Source: Sinomonas sp. R1AF57 (GTDB taxonomy: Bacteria; Actinomycetota; Actinomycetes; Actinomycetales; Micrococcaceae). Taken from it: 64,000 nucleotides of DNA. Under the pieces are notes generated by a model. That model saw nothing but the letters and a program-made list of their open reading frames with translations, did not search any database and was not told the DNA's origin. The stretch covers positions 3,020,205 to 3,084,204 of the forward strand of contig NZ_CP022463.1 in the NCBI RefSeq assembly GCF_002224485.1, in the 5' to 3' direction. This document shows positions 41,433-50,449 of this stretch, in pieces. Within the stretch, counting starts at the first letter, position 1; the number at the start of each line of letters is the position of its first letter. The position numbers and the translations under genes are program-made.

Positions 41433-43194
41433 GGTCCTCATCGCCAACCGCGGCGAGATCGCCGTCCGCATTGCCCGCGCGTGCGACGACGCCGGGCTGG
41501 CCAGCGTGGCCGTCTACGCCGACCAGGACGCCGACGCCGTCCACGTCGCCGCCTGCACCGAGGCCTACGCCCTCGGCGGGACCTCCCCCGCCCAGACCTA
41601 CCTCGACGCGGGCAAGATCCTCGACGTCGCGGAGCGGGCCGGGGCCGATGCCGTCCACCCCGGCTACGGGTTCCTCTCCGAGAACGCGGACTTCGCCCAG
41701 GCTGTCCTCGACGCGGGCCTGATCTGGATCGGCCCCTCCCCGGAGACGATCCGGCTCCTGGGGGACAAGGTGAGCGCGCGCGAGGTCGCTGTGCGCGCCG
41801 GCGCGCCACTGGCCCCCGGCAGCGACGGTCCCGTCGCGAGCGCGGAGGAAGTGCGCGCCTTTGCCGCCGAGCACGGGCTGCCCGTGGCCATCAAGGCAGC
41901 GTTCGGAGGCGGCGGCCGCGGCCTCAAGGTGGCCCGGACGGCGGAGGAGATCGAGGAGTCCTTCCACTCCGCGGTCCGGGAGTCCCGCGCCGCGTTCGGG
42001 CGCGAGGAGTGCTTCGTCGAGAAGTTCCTGGACCGTCCGCGTCACGTCGAGGCCCAGGTCCTCGCCGACACCCACGGCAACGTCATCGTCGTCGGGACCC
42101 GAGACTGCTCGCTCCAGCGACGCCACCAGAAGCTCGTCGAGGAGGCGCCCGCGCCGTTCCTCACCCCCGAGCAGCGGTCCCGCATCCACGAGTCCGCGAA
42201 GGCGATCTGCCGCGAGGCCGGATACGTCGGCGCCGGCACGGTCGAGTACCTTCTCGACAGCCAGGGGACCATCAGCTTCCTCGAGGTGAACACGCGCCTG
42301 CAGGTCGAGCACCCCATCACCGAGGAGACCTCCGGAATCGACCTCGTGGCGGCGCAGCTCGCGATCGCAGCCGGCGGGACGCTGCCCGTCCTGACGGACC
42401 CCGAGCCCCGCGGCCACTCCATCGAGTTCCGCATCAACGCCGAGGACCCGGGGCGCGGCTTCCTGCCCGCGCCGGGTACCGTGGCGCGCTTCGCGGTGCC
42501 GACCGGCCCGGGGATCCGGGTGGACTCCGGCGTGCGCGACGGCTCCACCGTGCCCGGCCAGTTCGACTCGCTCCTGGCCAAGCTCGTGGTCACCGGCGCG
42601 GACCGCCGGCAGGCGCTCCGGCGCGCCCGCCGTGCCCTGGCCGAATTCGAGGTCTCCGGCCTCCCGACCGTCCTGCCCTTCCACCGGGCCGTCGTGGCGG
42701 ACCCGGCGTTCGCCGCGGAGGACGGCGCGGACGGCTTCCGCGTGTACACCACGTGGATCGAGTCCGAGTTCGCGGACCCGCTCGCCGCGAGCCCCGAGTT
42801 CGCGCCCGCACCTATGGACGCGCCGCGGCAGACGTTCGCCATCGACCTCGACGGGCGCCGGGTCACCCTGGGCCTGCCCGCCGCGCTCCTCGCGGGGCTC
42901 GCCGCGGCAGGGGTGGGGTCGGCGGCGGGAGCGGCCGGCACGCCGTCGTCCGTCCCCGCGCACGACGGCGCGGCCCCCTCCCCCGACCACCTCACCGCCG
43001 CGATGGGCGGCACCGTGGTGAAGTGGCTCGTGGAGCCCGGAACGGGCGTCGAGGAGGGGACCGCCGTGGTGGTGATCGAGGCGATGAAGATGGAGACGAC
43101 CGTCTCCGCCCACCGTTCCGGGACCCTCGGCGAGCACGCAGCCGCCCCCGGCGAGGCCGTCGCAGCGGGCAGCGTCCTCACGACGATCGGCTGA
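41425..43194 (+). CDS. Biotin carboxylase fused to biotin carboxyl carrier domain (acetyl-CoA carboxylase-type)
   Basis: A 589-aa protein. Residues 1-450 are biotin carboxylase: [42 protein letters not shown]-grasp loop, [17 protein letters not shown]-terminal carrier domain holds the biotinylated Lys555 in EAMKMET. It overlaps the pxpBC stop. Similar proteins commonly accompany pxpABC; the carboxyl acceptor there is unclear. A transcarboxylase partner gene is not in the window. Start ATG 41425 has GAAGGA at good distance; 41419 is an alternative. Confidence 0.9.
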   Translation: MHKVLIANRGEIAVRIARACDDAGLASVAVYADQDADAVHVAACTEAYALGGTSPAQTYLDAGKILDVAERAGADAVHPGYGFLSENADFAQAVLDAGLIWIGPSPETIRLLGDKVSAREVAVRAGAPLAPGSDGPVASAEEVRAFAAEHGLPVAIKAAFGGGGRGLKVARTAEEIEESFHSAVRESRAAFGREECFVEKFLDRPRHVEAQVLADTHGNVIVVGTRDCSLQRRHQKLVEEAPAPFLTPEQRSRIHESAKAICREAGYVGAGTVEYLLDSQGTISFLEVNTRLQVEHPITEETSGIDLVAAQLAIAAGGTLPVLTDPEPRGHSIEFRINAEDPGRGFLPAPGTVARFAVPTGPGIRVDSGVRDGSTVPGQFDSLLAKLVVTGADRRQALRRARRALAEFEVSGLPTVLPFHRAVVADPAFAAEDGADGFRVYTTWIESEFADPLAASPEFAPAPMDAPRQTFAIDLDGRRVTLGLPAALLAGLAAAGVGSAAGAAGTPSSVPAHDGAAPSPDHLTAAMGGTVVKWLVEPGTGVEEGTAVVVIEAMKMETTVSAHRSGTLGEHAAAPGEAVAAGSVLTTIG

Positions 43195-43217
43195 CCGCTC
43201 CCCACTAGGCTGGGGCC

Positions 43218-43910
43218 ATGACGTCCGAGGCAGTCCTCTCCTCCCTGCGCGCCGCCGCGAGGAACACGAAGCACGCCGAGACGAGCCAATGGGTCGCCGC
43301 CCAGCTGCGGCAGACCATCACCGAGGGGAAGCTCGCCCCCGGGGCGAAGCTGGCCGAGGAGGAGCTGCGCGAGGCCCTCGGCGTCTCGCGCAACACCCTG
43401 CGCGAGGCCTTCGCGACCCTCGCGACCGAGCGCGTCGTCACCCGCATCCCCAACCGCGGTGTCTTCGTCTCGCATCCCACGGCCGAGGACATCCGCGAGA
43501 TCTACAGGGTTCGGCGGTTCATCGAGCCCAGCTGCCTGCTCTGGGCGCCGGCCCAGACAGCGGAGCCGCTCGACGCCGTCGTGCGCCGGGCCCGGGCGGC
43601 CGCCGAGGCTGGCGACGTCCCAGCCATGGCGACGGCGAACCAGGAGTTCCACCGCGCGATCGTGGCCCGGGCCGGCAGCGGGCGGCTCGACGCGCTCATG
43701 GAGCAGATCCTCGCCGAGATGCGGCTCGTGTTCGCCACGATGGGCTCCGACCCCCGCTTCCACGCGCCGTACGTCGAGGAGAACGCCACGATCACCCGGC
43801 TGCTCGAGGCCGGGCGCAACACCGCCGCGGCCGAGGCCATGGTCAGCTATCTGGACCGCGCCGAGCTGCAGCTGCTCGAGGCCGTCGAAGGACAGGCGCA
43901 CGCCTCCTGA
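43218..43910 (+). CDS. GntR family (FCD) regulator of the 5-oxoproline locus
   Basis: A 230-aa winged-helix regulator. Residues about 25-85 hold the DNA-binding domain (WVAAQLRQTITEGKLAPG, EALGVSRNTLREAFATL, RGVFVSHP). The FCD domain follows, with NQEFHRAIVARAGS and the Asp/His pattern for a metal-bound ligand. It is 23 nt after the biotin carboxylase gene and probably in the same operon. Three TTGTTSAACAA palindromes upstream of pxpA and of the transporter are its likely operators. Confidence 0.9.
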   Translation: MTSEAVLSSLRAAARNTKHAETSQWVAAQLRQTITEGKLAPGAKLAEEELREALGVSRNTLREAFATLATERVVTRIPNRGVFVSHPTAEDIREIYRVRRFIEPSCLLWAPAQTAEPLDAVVRRARAAAEAGDVPAMATANQEFHRAIVARAGSGRLDALMEQILAEMRLVFATMGSDPRFHAPYVEENATITRLLEAGRNTAAAEAMVSYLDRAELQLLEAVEGQAHAS

Positions 43911-43938
43911 CCCTTCCGCTTCTGCTCCTCGCGCGTTG

Positions 43939-43951
43939 ATTGTTCAACAAA
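43939..43951. promoter_or_regulatory. GntR-type operator ATTGTTCAACAAA
   Basis: One base short of a perfect palindrome, this site lies just after the GntR gene and 196 nt before the transporter start. It matches the sites at 38849 and 44046 apart from the central base. It may let the regulator bridge two sites by looping. Confidence 0.6.
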
Positions 43952-44045
43952 GACCCCCTTGCGCTGGGGTGCGATGGCCGACGGACGGTGTTGGAAACCC
44001 CTCGGACGGGCATCCCAGCTCAAGCCGTCGAATTTTTCACACAGG

Positions 44046-44058
44046 ATTGTTGAACAAA
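44046..44058. promoter_or_regulatory. GntR-type operator ATTGTTGAACAAA before the transporter gene
   Basis: The 12-bp core equals the pxpA operator at 38849. The sequence after it (CCC, then AT-G-TGCATGCTTGAT) also matches, so both promoters derive from one ancestor. The region 43911-44146 holds no gene other than these two sites and the promoter. Confidence 0.68.
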
Positions 44059-44146
44059 CCCCAGTCATAGTGCATGCTTGATCTATGCGCTCGATGAGAT
44101 GAGCGTCACAGCCATCCAGAAACCGCCCCCCACGAAGGACACCAGC

Positions 44147-45490
44147 ATGAGCACCCACGCACCGTCGCACGGTACTCCGCCTGCGGCCCGCAAAATCCCC
44201 CCGGGCGCCATCAGGGCCTACATCGCGAGCCTCACCGGAACCTCCCTCGAGTACTACGACTTCGCCATCTACTCCGTGGCCTCCGCCCTGGTCTTCCCGA
44301 AGATCTTCTTCCCCTCCGGGGACGAGTTCGTGGGGCTCCTGCTCTCCTTCTCGACCTTCGCGATCGGCTACCTCGCCCGCCCCATCGGCGGCATCATCTT
44401 CGGCCGCCTCGGCGACCGGATCGGGCGCAAGCACGTCCTGGTCGTGACCCTCCTGCTCATCGGCATCGCCACCGTGCTGATCGGCGTCCTGCCCACGTAC
44501 GGCACCGTGGGCGCCGTCGCGCCCCTGATCCTGGTGCTGCTGCGCCTCGCGCAGGGCATCGGTGTGGGCGGCGAGTGGGGCGGGGCCGTCCTGCTCTCGA
44601 GCGAGTTCGGGGACCCGAGCAGGCGCGGGCTGTGGTCCTCTGCGGCGCAGATCGGGCCGCCGGCCGGAAACCTCCTCGCCAACGGCGCCCTCGCCGTGCT
44701 CGCCGCGACCCTCAGCAACGACGCCTTCCTCTCCTGGGGCTGGCGCGTCGCCTTCCTCGCCTCCGCCCTGCTCGTCGTCTTCGGCCTCGTGATCCGACTC
44801 AAGCTCGAGGAGACCCCGGTCTTCAAGAACATCGAGGCCCACGGGGAACGGCCCAAGGCGCCGATCGCGGAAGTGATCAGGACGCAGCCGCGCGGCCTGG
44901 CCGCGGCGATCCTGTCCCGCCTGAGCCCGGACATCCTCTACTCGCTGTTCACCGTCTTCGTTGCCGTGTACGCGACCAAGGAGCTCGGCATGACCACGGG
45001 CACGGTCCTGACCGCAATCCTCATCGGCTCCGCCTTCCAGCTCGTGCTCATCCCGGCCGCCGGCGCCCTCACGGACCGCTTCAACCGCCGCCTCGTCTAC
45101 GGCATCGCGGCCGCGGCGACCGCCGTGTGGATCCCGGTCTTCTTCCTCACGGTCCAGAGCCGGTCCGTGGTCGTCCTGACCATCGGCGTCGTGGTCGGCC
45201 TCGCGCTCCACGCGTTCATGTACGGCCCGCAGGCGGCGTTCATCACCGAGCAGTTCCCGGCGCGGCTGCGCTACGCCGGCAGCTCGCTCGCGTACACGCT
45301 GGCCGGCGTCGTGGGCGGCGCCATCGCCCCGCTCGTGTTCACCGCGCTGTACCAGGCCACGGCGAGCTGGGTCCTCATCGCGGTCTACCTCGCCGTGGCG
45401 TCCGTGGTCACGATCGTCGGCCTCGCGATAGGACGCGACCCGAAGACCGAGGAGGAGATCGCCCTCGTCAAGGCCGACCACGTCGGCTGA
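44147..45490 (+). CDS. MFS transporter, MHS family, probable 5-oxoproline or related acid importer
   Basis: A 447-aa 12-TM symporter. FGRLGDRIGRKHVLV after TM2, IGYLARPIGGIIFG, and IGVGGEWGGAVLLSSEF are MHS motifs. ATG 44147 has GAAGGA seven nt upstream; ATGs further upstream (44078, 44099) lack one. The operator shared with pxpA indicates co-regulation, so uptake of 5-oxoproline or a compound converted to it is the best inference. A large hairpin follows the gene. Confidence 0.87.
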   Translation: MSTHAPSHGTPPAARKIPPGAIRAYIASLTGTSLEYYDFAIYSVASALVFPKIFFPSGDEFVGLLLSFSTFAIGYLARPIGGIIFGRLGDRIGRKHVLVVTLLLIGIATVLIGVLPTYGTVGAVAPLILVLLRLAQGIGVGGEWGGAVLLSSEFGDPSRRGLWSSAAQIGPPAGNLLANGALAVLAATLSNDAFLSWGWRVAFLASALLVVFGLVIRLKLEETPVFKNIEAHGERPKAPIAEVIRTQPRGLAAAILSRLSPDILYSLFTVFVAVYATKELGMTTGTVLTAILIGSAFQLVLIPAAGALTDRFNRRLVYGIAAAATAVWIPVFFLTVQSRSVVVLTIGVVVGLALHAFMYGPQAAFITEQFPARLRYAGSSLAYTLAGVVGGAIAPLVFTALYQATASWVLIAVYLAVASVVTIVGLAIGRDPKTEEEIALVKADHVG

Positions 45491-45527
45491 CCGCCGGAGG
45501 ATTCGCCCCCCAGCACCCTTCCAGCAC

Positions 45528-45588
45528 GTGACCCCCAGAAGGTGACCCCCAGACCATTCCGGTCTGGGGGTCACCTTCTGGGGGTCAC
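45528..45588. terminator. Perfect 28-bp-arm hairpin (GTGACCCCCAGA repeat), probable bidirectional terminator
   Basis: Arms at 45528-45555 and 45561-45588 are exact reverse complements, with a 5-nt loop ATTCC. Each arm contains the GTGACCCCCAGA unit twice. It lies between two convergent genes, where a two-way terminator is expected, but there is no U-tract. The same repeat occurs at 32802-32858, so it is also a dispersed element. Confidence 0.65.
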
Positions 45589-45619
45589 TTCCTGAGAGTC
45601 ACGTCCTGTGCGCGGCTTC

Positions 45620-46081
45620 TCAGGCCGCGAGGGTGTGGCCCCTATGGTGCGCGTCGGCGTCCTTGCGCTCGACTTCGGCGAACTCGTCCTTCGGCTTCAT
45701 CAGCGCCATCACGACGACGAGGAGCCCGGAGAGCGCGACCAGTTCGGACACCACCGGCGCGGCCATCACCGCGGCACCCCAGTGCTCGAAGACGTCCCAG
45801 ACCATCATGGCCCCGAAGAACGCGCCCGCGACCACGTTGACCCAGCGCACGACCGTGTCCGTCAGGACGAACGTCAGGAACGCCAGGACCAGCGGGACCA
45901 GCACGAACGCCGCCATCTCCAGCGTCACAGGGCTGTCGACCGCCATCTCCAGGATCCGGCCGTTCCGGAGCCCATCGATGAATCCGGGCTCCATGAGCAC
46001 CAGCAGGAACAGTAGGATCATGCCCACCGCGTAGAACACCCACAGCGTGGCGATCCGGAGCTTCCACATCAACGACCGCAT
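45620..46081 (-). CDS. Four-TM hypothetical membrane protein
   Basis: A 153-aa integral membrane protein with four hydrophobic spans and short loops. The first span region reads LWVFYAVGMILLFLLVLMEPG. The C-terminus is a charged cytoplasmic tail ending AHHRGHTLAA. GAGGAGG lies eight nt before ATG 46081, so the GTG nine bases upstream is rejected. The layout resembles DUF6326-like actinobacterial proteins, but I am not certain. No functional residues are evident. Confidence 0.7.
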   Translation of the reverse strand: MRSLMWKLRIATLWVFYAVGMILLFLLVLMEPGFIDGLRNGRILEMAVDSPVTLEMAAFVLVPLVLAFLTFVLTDTVVRWVNVVAGAFFGAMMVWDVFEHWGAAVMAAPVVSELVALSGLLVVVMALMKPKDEFAEVERKDADAHHRGHTLAA

Positions 46082-46236
46082 CGTCGCCACCTCCTCAGGT
46101 GGAGAGCCGCCCGCCCGGGCGGGCCTCCACCTTCAGGATGCGCCTCTTCTACATTGCGTAGAAGTGCCGAAGGTCCCCGTTGACTGAACCGGGCAGCCGC
46201 GCGATTCGTTTGACCCAGTGAGAGCAGGAGGCCGGC

Positions 46237-46719
46237 ATGGAACTCGACGGCATCGCGGTCACGACCCTCGACGGGCGCACGACGACGTTCGGCGAGTGGG
46301 CGGGAAGGGTCCGGCTTGTGGTCAACGTGGCCAGCAGGTGCGGCCTCGCACCCCAGTACGAACAGCTCGAGAAGCTCCAGAGCCTCTACGGGGACAGGGG
46401 CTTCACGGTCCTGGCCTTCCCCAGCAACCAGTTCCTCCAGGAGTACCGGGACGCCGAGAGGATCGCGGAGTACTGCTCGCAGACCTGGGGCGTGACGTTC
46501 CCCGTGATGGAGAAGGTCTGGGTGAACGGACGCGGGGCGCACCCGCTGTACCGCGAGCTCACGAGGGCTTCCGACGCGTCCGGGCGCTCGGGCCGCATCC
46601 AGTGGAACTTCGAGAAGTTCCTCGTGATGCCCGACGGCGCCGTGCACCGCTTCCGCCCGCAGGTCCCTCCGGACGATCCGGCGATCGTCGCGCTCATCGA
46701 GTCAGCGCTGGCGCGCTGA
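46237..46719 (+). CDS. Glutathione peroxidase-type thiol peroxidase
   Basis: A 160-aa peroxidase of the thioredoxin fold. The peroxidatic residue is Cys35 (NVASRCGLAPQY), not selenocysteine. Gln in FPSNQF and Trp in QWNFEKF complete the catalytic set. Actinobacterial enzymes of this type use thioredoxin or mycothiol-linked systems rather than glutathione. The usual GQEPG loop is altered to LQEYRD. Its end overlaps the convergent LuxR gene by 18 nt. Confidence 0.9.
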   Translation: MELDGIAVTTLDGRTTTFGEWAGRVRLVVNVASRCGLAPQYEQLEKLQSLYGDRGFTVLAFPSNQFLQEYRDAERIAEYCSQTWGVTFPVMEKVWVNGRGAHPLYRELTRASDASGRSGRIQWNFEKFLVMPDGAVHRFRPQVPPDDPAIVALIESALAR

Positions 46720-48960
46720 GGAGGCCCGCTCCGCCGAACGCTCCGCCGCCCACACCGCGAGCGCGGACCGGCTGCGCAGCCCGAGCTTGGCCAGCGCGTG
46801 GGCGACATGGTTCTCCACGGTCCGGGCCGAGAGCGTCAGCCGCTCGGCGATCGCGGCGTTGCCCAGGCCGCTGCGCACGAGCTCTGCCACCTCGAGCTCG
46901 CGCGCGGTGAGGGCTGCGGGGCTCTCGGCGTCGTGCGCGTCCCAGGCGGCGCGCAGCTCCTCCGCCGCGTCGGCGAACCGGAGCTTCTCCCCCGCGCCCC
47001 AGACCGCGGCGAGGCCCCCGGGGCCGAGGAGGAGCTCGGCGGTGGCGCGCACGTGGTCGAGGTCCGCCGAGGAGATCTCGTGGAACCGCCCGCCCGCGCC
47101 CTCCCGCCGCGAGACGGCAGCAGCGGCACGCGCCGCCGTCGTCGGGTCCCGCCGCACGGTCAGCGCCGCGAGCCGCGCGAGGGCGATCGCGCGCATGGTG
47201 ACGTCGCGGATCCCCGCCAGCACCTCGACTGCTCGGAAGAGCCTGTCGCGGGCCTCGGCGCTGCGCCCCAGGGTCGACTCGGCGAGGCCACCGTAGGTGA
47301 GCGCGATCCCCTGGGCGAACGCATCCCCGGCCTCGGCGGCGAGCGGGTACGCCGCCTCGAGGATCTCGAGGGCGTCCTGTTCGCGGTGGCCCCACACGGC
47401 AGCCATGCCGCGTGCACACAGCGCCCGGCTCCTTCCCGCGGCGTCGCCAAGGGAGGTGTACGCCTCCATCGCCGCAACGGCGGCGCGGTCTGCGCCCTCG
47501 GGGTCGTGCCCGAGGGCCCGGGACACCGCACGGTAGAACAGCGCCTCGGCGGCCGCCGCGGACCGCGGGTCGAGCAGCGCCAGTGCCTCGTCGACGTGCG
47601 CCCCCGCGAGCTCGGTCTCCTGCCGGACTGTGCGCAGGTTCGCAGCGACGACGAGCCCTGCGGCACGCGCCTCGTCCCGCCCGGCGTGCCGCTCGAGGAG
47701 CCGGAGGGCCCAGCCCAGCCCCTCGTCCTGGCCGTTGCGGAACCAGAGCTCGCGTGTCGCCGCCATGAGCCGCAGGCCCTCGGCGGGCGCCGCGCGCACC
47801 GCGAAGTCCAGAGCCGCCCGCAGGTCGGGCAGCAGGTCTGAGCGCTCCCCCACCCGGGACGCCTCGAGCACCGACGGGAACGTCCCGGCGCCGAAGACCG
47901 AGCCGAGCCAGGCGAGGTGCCGCCGCTGCGCGCCCTCGAGCGTCCCCGATGCCTCGAGCCCTTCCCGCGCGAACTCGCGCAGGCTCTCGAGGAGCCTGAA
48001 CGTGGTCCTGCCCCGGGCGTCCTCGCCCGTCTGCAGGAGGGACCGCAGGACGAGCTCCTCGAGGTGGTCCAGGGTCGCGCCGGCGACGGCGGCGGCGGCC
48101 TCGGCGTCGAACGGGCTCGCGAAGACGGCACACGCCTCGAAGACGGCGCGCTCCTGCGCCCCGAGCGCGTCGACGCTCCCCGCGATGCACGCGCGCAGCG
48201 TCCGGTGGCGCGCGGGCGCGGTGGTGGGTCCGGTCCCCAGCGCGGCCAGCCGCCGGTCCAGCCGCGGGAGCAGCTCCTGCGGCGTCAGCACGGAGGCCCG
48301 GGCGGCGGCGAGCTCGACGGCGAGCGGCAGCCCGTCGAGGCGCTTGCACAGGGCGCGGGAGGCCTCGCGCGCCTCGCGTGTGTCCCCGAGCGACGGGCGC
48401 AGGGCGAGGGCGCGGTCCCAGAAGAGGGCTTCTGCGTCGTCCACGGGCAGGGGGCCGACCGCGAGGACCCGCTCGCCCGCGACGCGCAGCGGCTGGCGGC
48501 TCGTGACGAGGATCCGGCAGCCCTCCGACCCGGCCAGCAGCAGCGCCACGAGGGAGGCCGCATTCTGGAGGACGTGCTCCGCGTTGTCCACGACGAACAT
48601 CACCTCCCCGGGAGCCCCGCCGGCCTCGAGCCACCAGAGGATCGCCGAGCGCGCGGACTCGTCGGTGAGGTCCCGCAGCCCCAGCGACTCCGCGACGGCG
48701 AGCGAGACCGGGGAACCCTCCCCGATCCTGGTCAGGTCCACGAAGACGGGCCGCCCGAACCGCTCGGCGGCGGCGCCGACGGCGGCCAGCGCGACGCGGG
48801 TCTTGCCCACGCCGCCGGGGCCCGTGAGCGTCACGAGCCGGCCGGCAGCGAGAGCCTCGACGACCGCGGCCACCTCGTGCGCGCGCCCCCTGAAGCTGCT
48901 GGCGGAGGCGGGGACGCGGCCGGGCCCGTGCGGCGGTGCGGGAGCTGATCCCGTGGCCAT
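46702..48960 (-). CDS. Large ATPase-LuxR transcriptional regulator (LAL-type)
   Basis: A 752-aa regulator. Residues about 22-260 form a STAND/AAA ATPase with Walker A GPGGVGKT (47-54) and Walker B VMFVVDNAEHV. A long helical TPR-like region follows. Residues about 685-745 are a LuxR helix-turn-helix (LTARELEVAELVRSGLGNAAI, TVENHVAHALAKLG). It probably senses a ligand or protein and activates nearby genes; the small membrane protein gene is divergent from it. ATG 48960 is used; the longer frame from 49032 runs over that promoter. Confidence 0.9.
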   Translation of the reverse strand: MATGSAPAPPHGPGRVPASASSFRGRAHEVAAVVEALAAGRLVTLTGPGGVGKTRVALAAVGAAAERFGRPVFVDLTRIGEGSPVSLAVAESLGLRDLTDESARSAILWWLEAGGAPGEVMFVVDNAEHVLQNAASLVALLLAGSEGCRILVTSRQPLRVAGERVLAVGPLPVDDAEALFWDRALALRPSLGDTREAREASRALCKRLDGLPLAVELAAARASVLTPQELLPRLDRRLAALGTGPTTAPARHRTLRACIAGSVDALGAQERAVFEACAVFASPFDAEAAAAVAGATLDHLEELVLRSLLQTGEDARGRTTFRLLESLREFAREGLEASGTLEGAQRRHLAWLGSVFGAGTFPSVLEASRVGERSDLLPDLRAALDFAVRAAPAEGLRLMAATRELWFRNGQDEGLGWALRLLERHAGRDEARAAGLVVAANLRTVRQETELAGAHVDEALALLDPRSAAAAEALFYRAVSRALGHDPEGADRAAVAAMEAYTSLGDAAGRSRALCARGMAAVWGHREQDALEILEAAYPLAAEAGDAFAQGIALTYGGLAESTLGRSAEARDRLFRAVEVLAGIRDVTMRAIALARLAALTVRRDPTTAARAAAAVSRREGAGGRFHEISSADLDHVRATAELLLGPGGLAAVWGAGEKLRFADAAEELRAAWDAHDAESPAALTARELEVAELVRSGLGNAAIAERLTLSARTVENHVAHALAKLGLRSRSALAVWAAERSAERASSARQR

Positions 48961-49106
48961 GCTGCCAGTATCCGCGCGCCGGCAAGGGGGGTCCAGCGGC
49001 GTGCGGATGAGTACCCACGTGGGTGGATGCACCGATGCCCGGGCCCCCTCCCCACGCCTACCGTGAAGGCATCAGCGACAGGCACCAGACCCGAGAGGAG
49101 CCCGCC

Positions 49107-49346
49107 ATGCACACCGCAGCCCCCGCCAAGACCCCCATCCCCCTCAACGTCCACGAACGGGCGCTCGTCACGTGGGCGGCCATCTTCCCGCTCGTGCTGG
49201 CGGCGCAGGCGGTGCTCAGCCCGCTCGTCCACGCGTGGCCCGCCGTCCTGCAGGTGTTCGCGATGACCCTCGTGGTCGTCCCGGTCGCCTCGTATGTCGT
49301 GATGCCACGGCTCATGGCGCTCTACGCGCGGCTCACACGTCGATGA
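49107..49346 (+). CDS. Small two-TM membrane protein
   Basis: A 79-aa protein starting at ATG 49107 after GAGAGGAG. Two hydrophobic spans (TWAAIFPLVLAAQAVLSPLV and VLQVFAMTLVVVPVASYVVM) are joined by a short loop, with a basic end (RLTRR). It is divergent from the LuxR-type gene, 146 nt away, and may be its target. Its last 14 nt overlap the convergent oxidoreductase gene. Similar proteins are annotated only as hypothetical. Confidence 0.75.
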   Translation: MHTAAPAKTPIPLNVHERALVTWAAIFPLVLAAQAVLSPLVHAWPAVLQVFAMTLVVVPVASYVVMPRLMALYARLTRR

Positions 49347-50400
49347 GGGCCTTGCCCACCAGCCCTCCCTCAACCGCGTCGTGCGCGGCGGCCGTCTCCT
49401 CGAGCCGGAACCGGGTCAGCGGCAGGCCGTGGTCCTGGCCTACCCTGAGCGCGCCGTCGGCGAGGGCCGCGCCGACGGCGGCAACGGCGTCGTGCTTCTG
49501 GGCCCCGGTGACCGTGTAGGTGAGGATGAACTGGAACCGCACGTTCTTCCCCATCGCGGCGCGGACCGGCAGGGTGAGCGTCTCGTCGCCGGTCGCGGCG
49601 TAGGCGGAGACGGTGCCGCCGGTGGCGACCGCGGCAAGGTCGGCGCCGATGTTCGCGGCGACGTTGACGTCCACGATCAGCTCCGCTCCCCCACGCACCA
49701 CGCGGCGCACCTCCGCGGCGACGTCCTGCTCGCGGTAGTTGACGACGACGTCGGCCCCCGCCGCGCGGGCGAGCGCCGCCTTCTCGCCGCCGCTCACCGT
49801 CGCGACGACGGTGGCGCCGGCCCAGTGCGCGAGCTGGATCGCGGCATGCCCGACCGCGCCCGCGCCGCCCGTCACGAGGACGGTAGTGCCGTTCAGCGCG
49901 CCCGGGGCGAGCCGGGCCGGACCGCCCTCGCGCGCGGTGAGCGCACGGTGGGCCGTCAGGGCCGGGATGCCCAGGGACGCGCCCGTCTCGAACGACTCGC
50001 CGTCCGGGAGGGGCTGCGCCTTGTCCGCCGGCACGACGACGTACTCCTGCGCCGTGCCCTCGGTCCCCCCGTACGCGACGTCCCAGAGCCAGACCCGCCG
50101 CCCGGGTTCGAGGCCCTCGACACCCGGCCCGACGGCGTCGACCGTCCCCGCGGCGTCCTGCCCGGGCACGTGCCAGCCGTCGAGGGCGCCCGGGTAGGTG
50201 CCGCCGGCGCGGGCCTTCCAGTCCGTCGGGTTGACGCCCGCGACCGCGATGCGGACCCGGACCTGCCCCTCGCCGGGCTCGGGAAGGGCTCGCTCGCGCA
50301 GGGTCAGGACCGAGGACGGGCCCGTCGCGCTGTACATGACGGCGCGGTAGGCGGTGCCGGGGGCGGGGTTGCTGGTGGTCGTGCTGTCGGTGTCAGCCAT
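49333..50400 (-). CDS. Zinc-independent MDR oxidoreductase (NADPH:quinone reductase-like)
   Basis: A 355-aa medium-chain dehydrogenase/reductase. GVNPTDWKAR and GQDAAGTVDAVGPGVEGL form the catalytic half, and VLVTGGAGAVGHAAIQLAHWAGA is the NADPH-binding loop. The Cys/His zinc ligands of alcohol dehydrogenases are absent, placing it with QOR/zeta-crystallin enzymes that reduce quinones or enones. The start is ATG 50400; GTG or ATG codons slightly upstream add only a few residues. Confidence 0.88.
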   Translation of the reverse strand: MADTDSTTTSNPAPGTAYRAVMYSATGPSSVLTLRERALPEPGEGQVRVRIAVAGVNPTDWKARAGGTYPGALDGWHVPGQDAAGTVDAVGPGVEGLEPGRRVWLWDVAYGGTEGTAQEYVVVPADKAQPLPDGESFETGASLGIPALTAHRALTAREGGPARLAPGALNGTTVLVTGGAGAVGHAAIQLAHWAGATVVATVSGGEKAALARAAGADVVVNYREQDVAAEVRRVVRGGAELIVDVNVAANIGADLAAVATGGTVSAYAATGDETLTLPVRAAMGKNVRFQFILTYTVTGAQKHDAVAAVGAALADGALRVGQDHGLPLTRFRLEETAAAHDAVEGGLVGKALIDV

Positions 50401-50449
50401 GGACCCATCCTGCCCCATCCCCTCAACCGCCTGGGGGGGCTCGCTGGGC

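Noticed and set aside
46694-49018. Second 774-codon frame overlapping the LuxR-type regulator
   Set aside because: It is Arg/Ala/Gly-rich low-complexity sequence in another frame of a gene with clear Walker and LuxR motifs.
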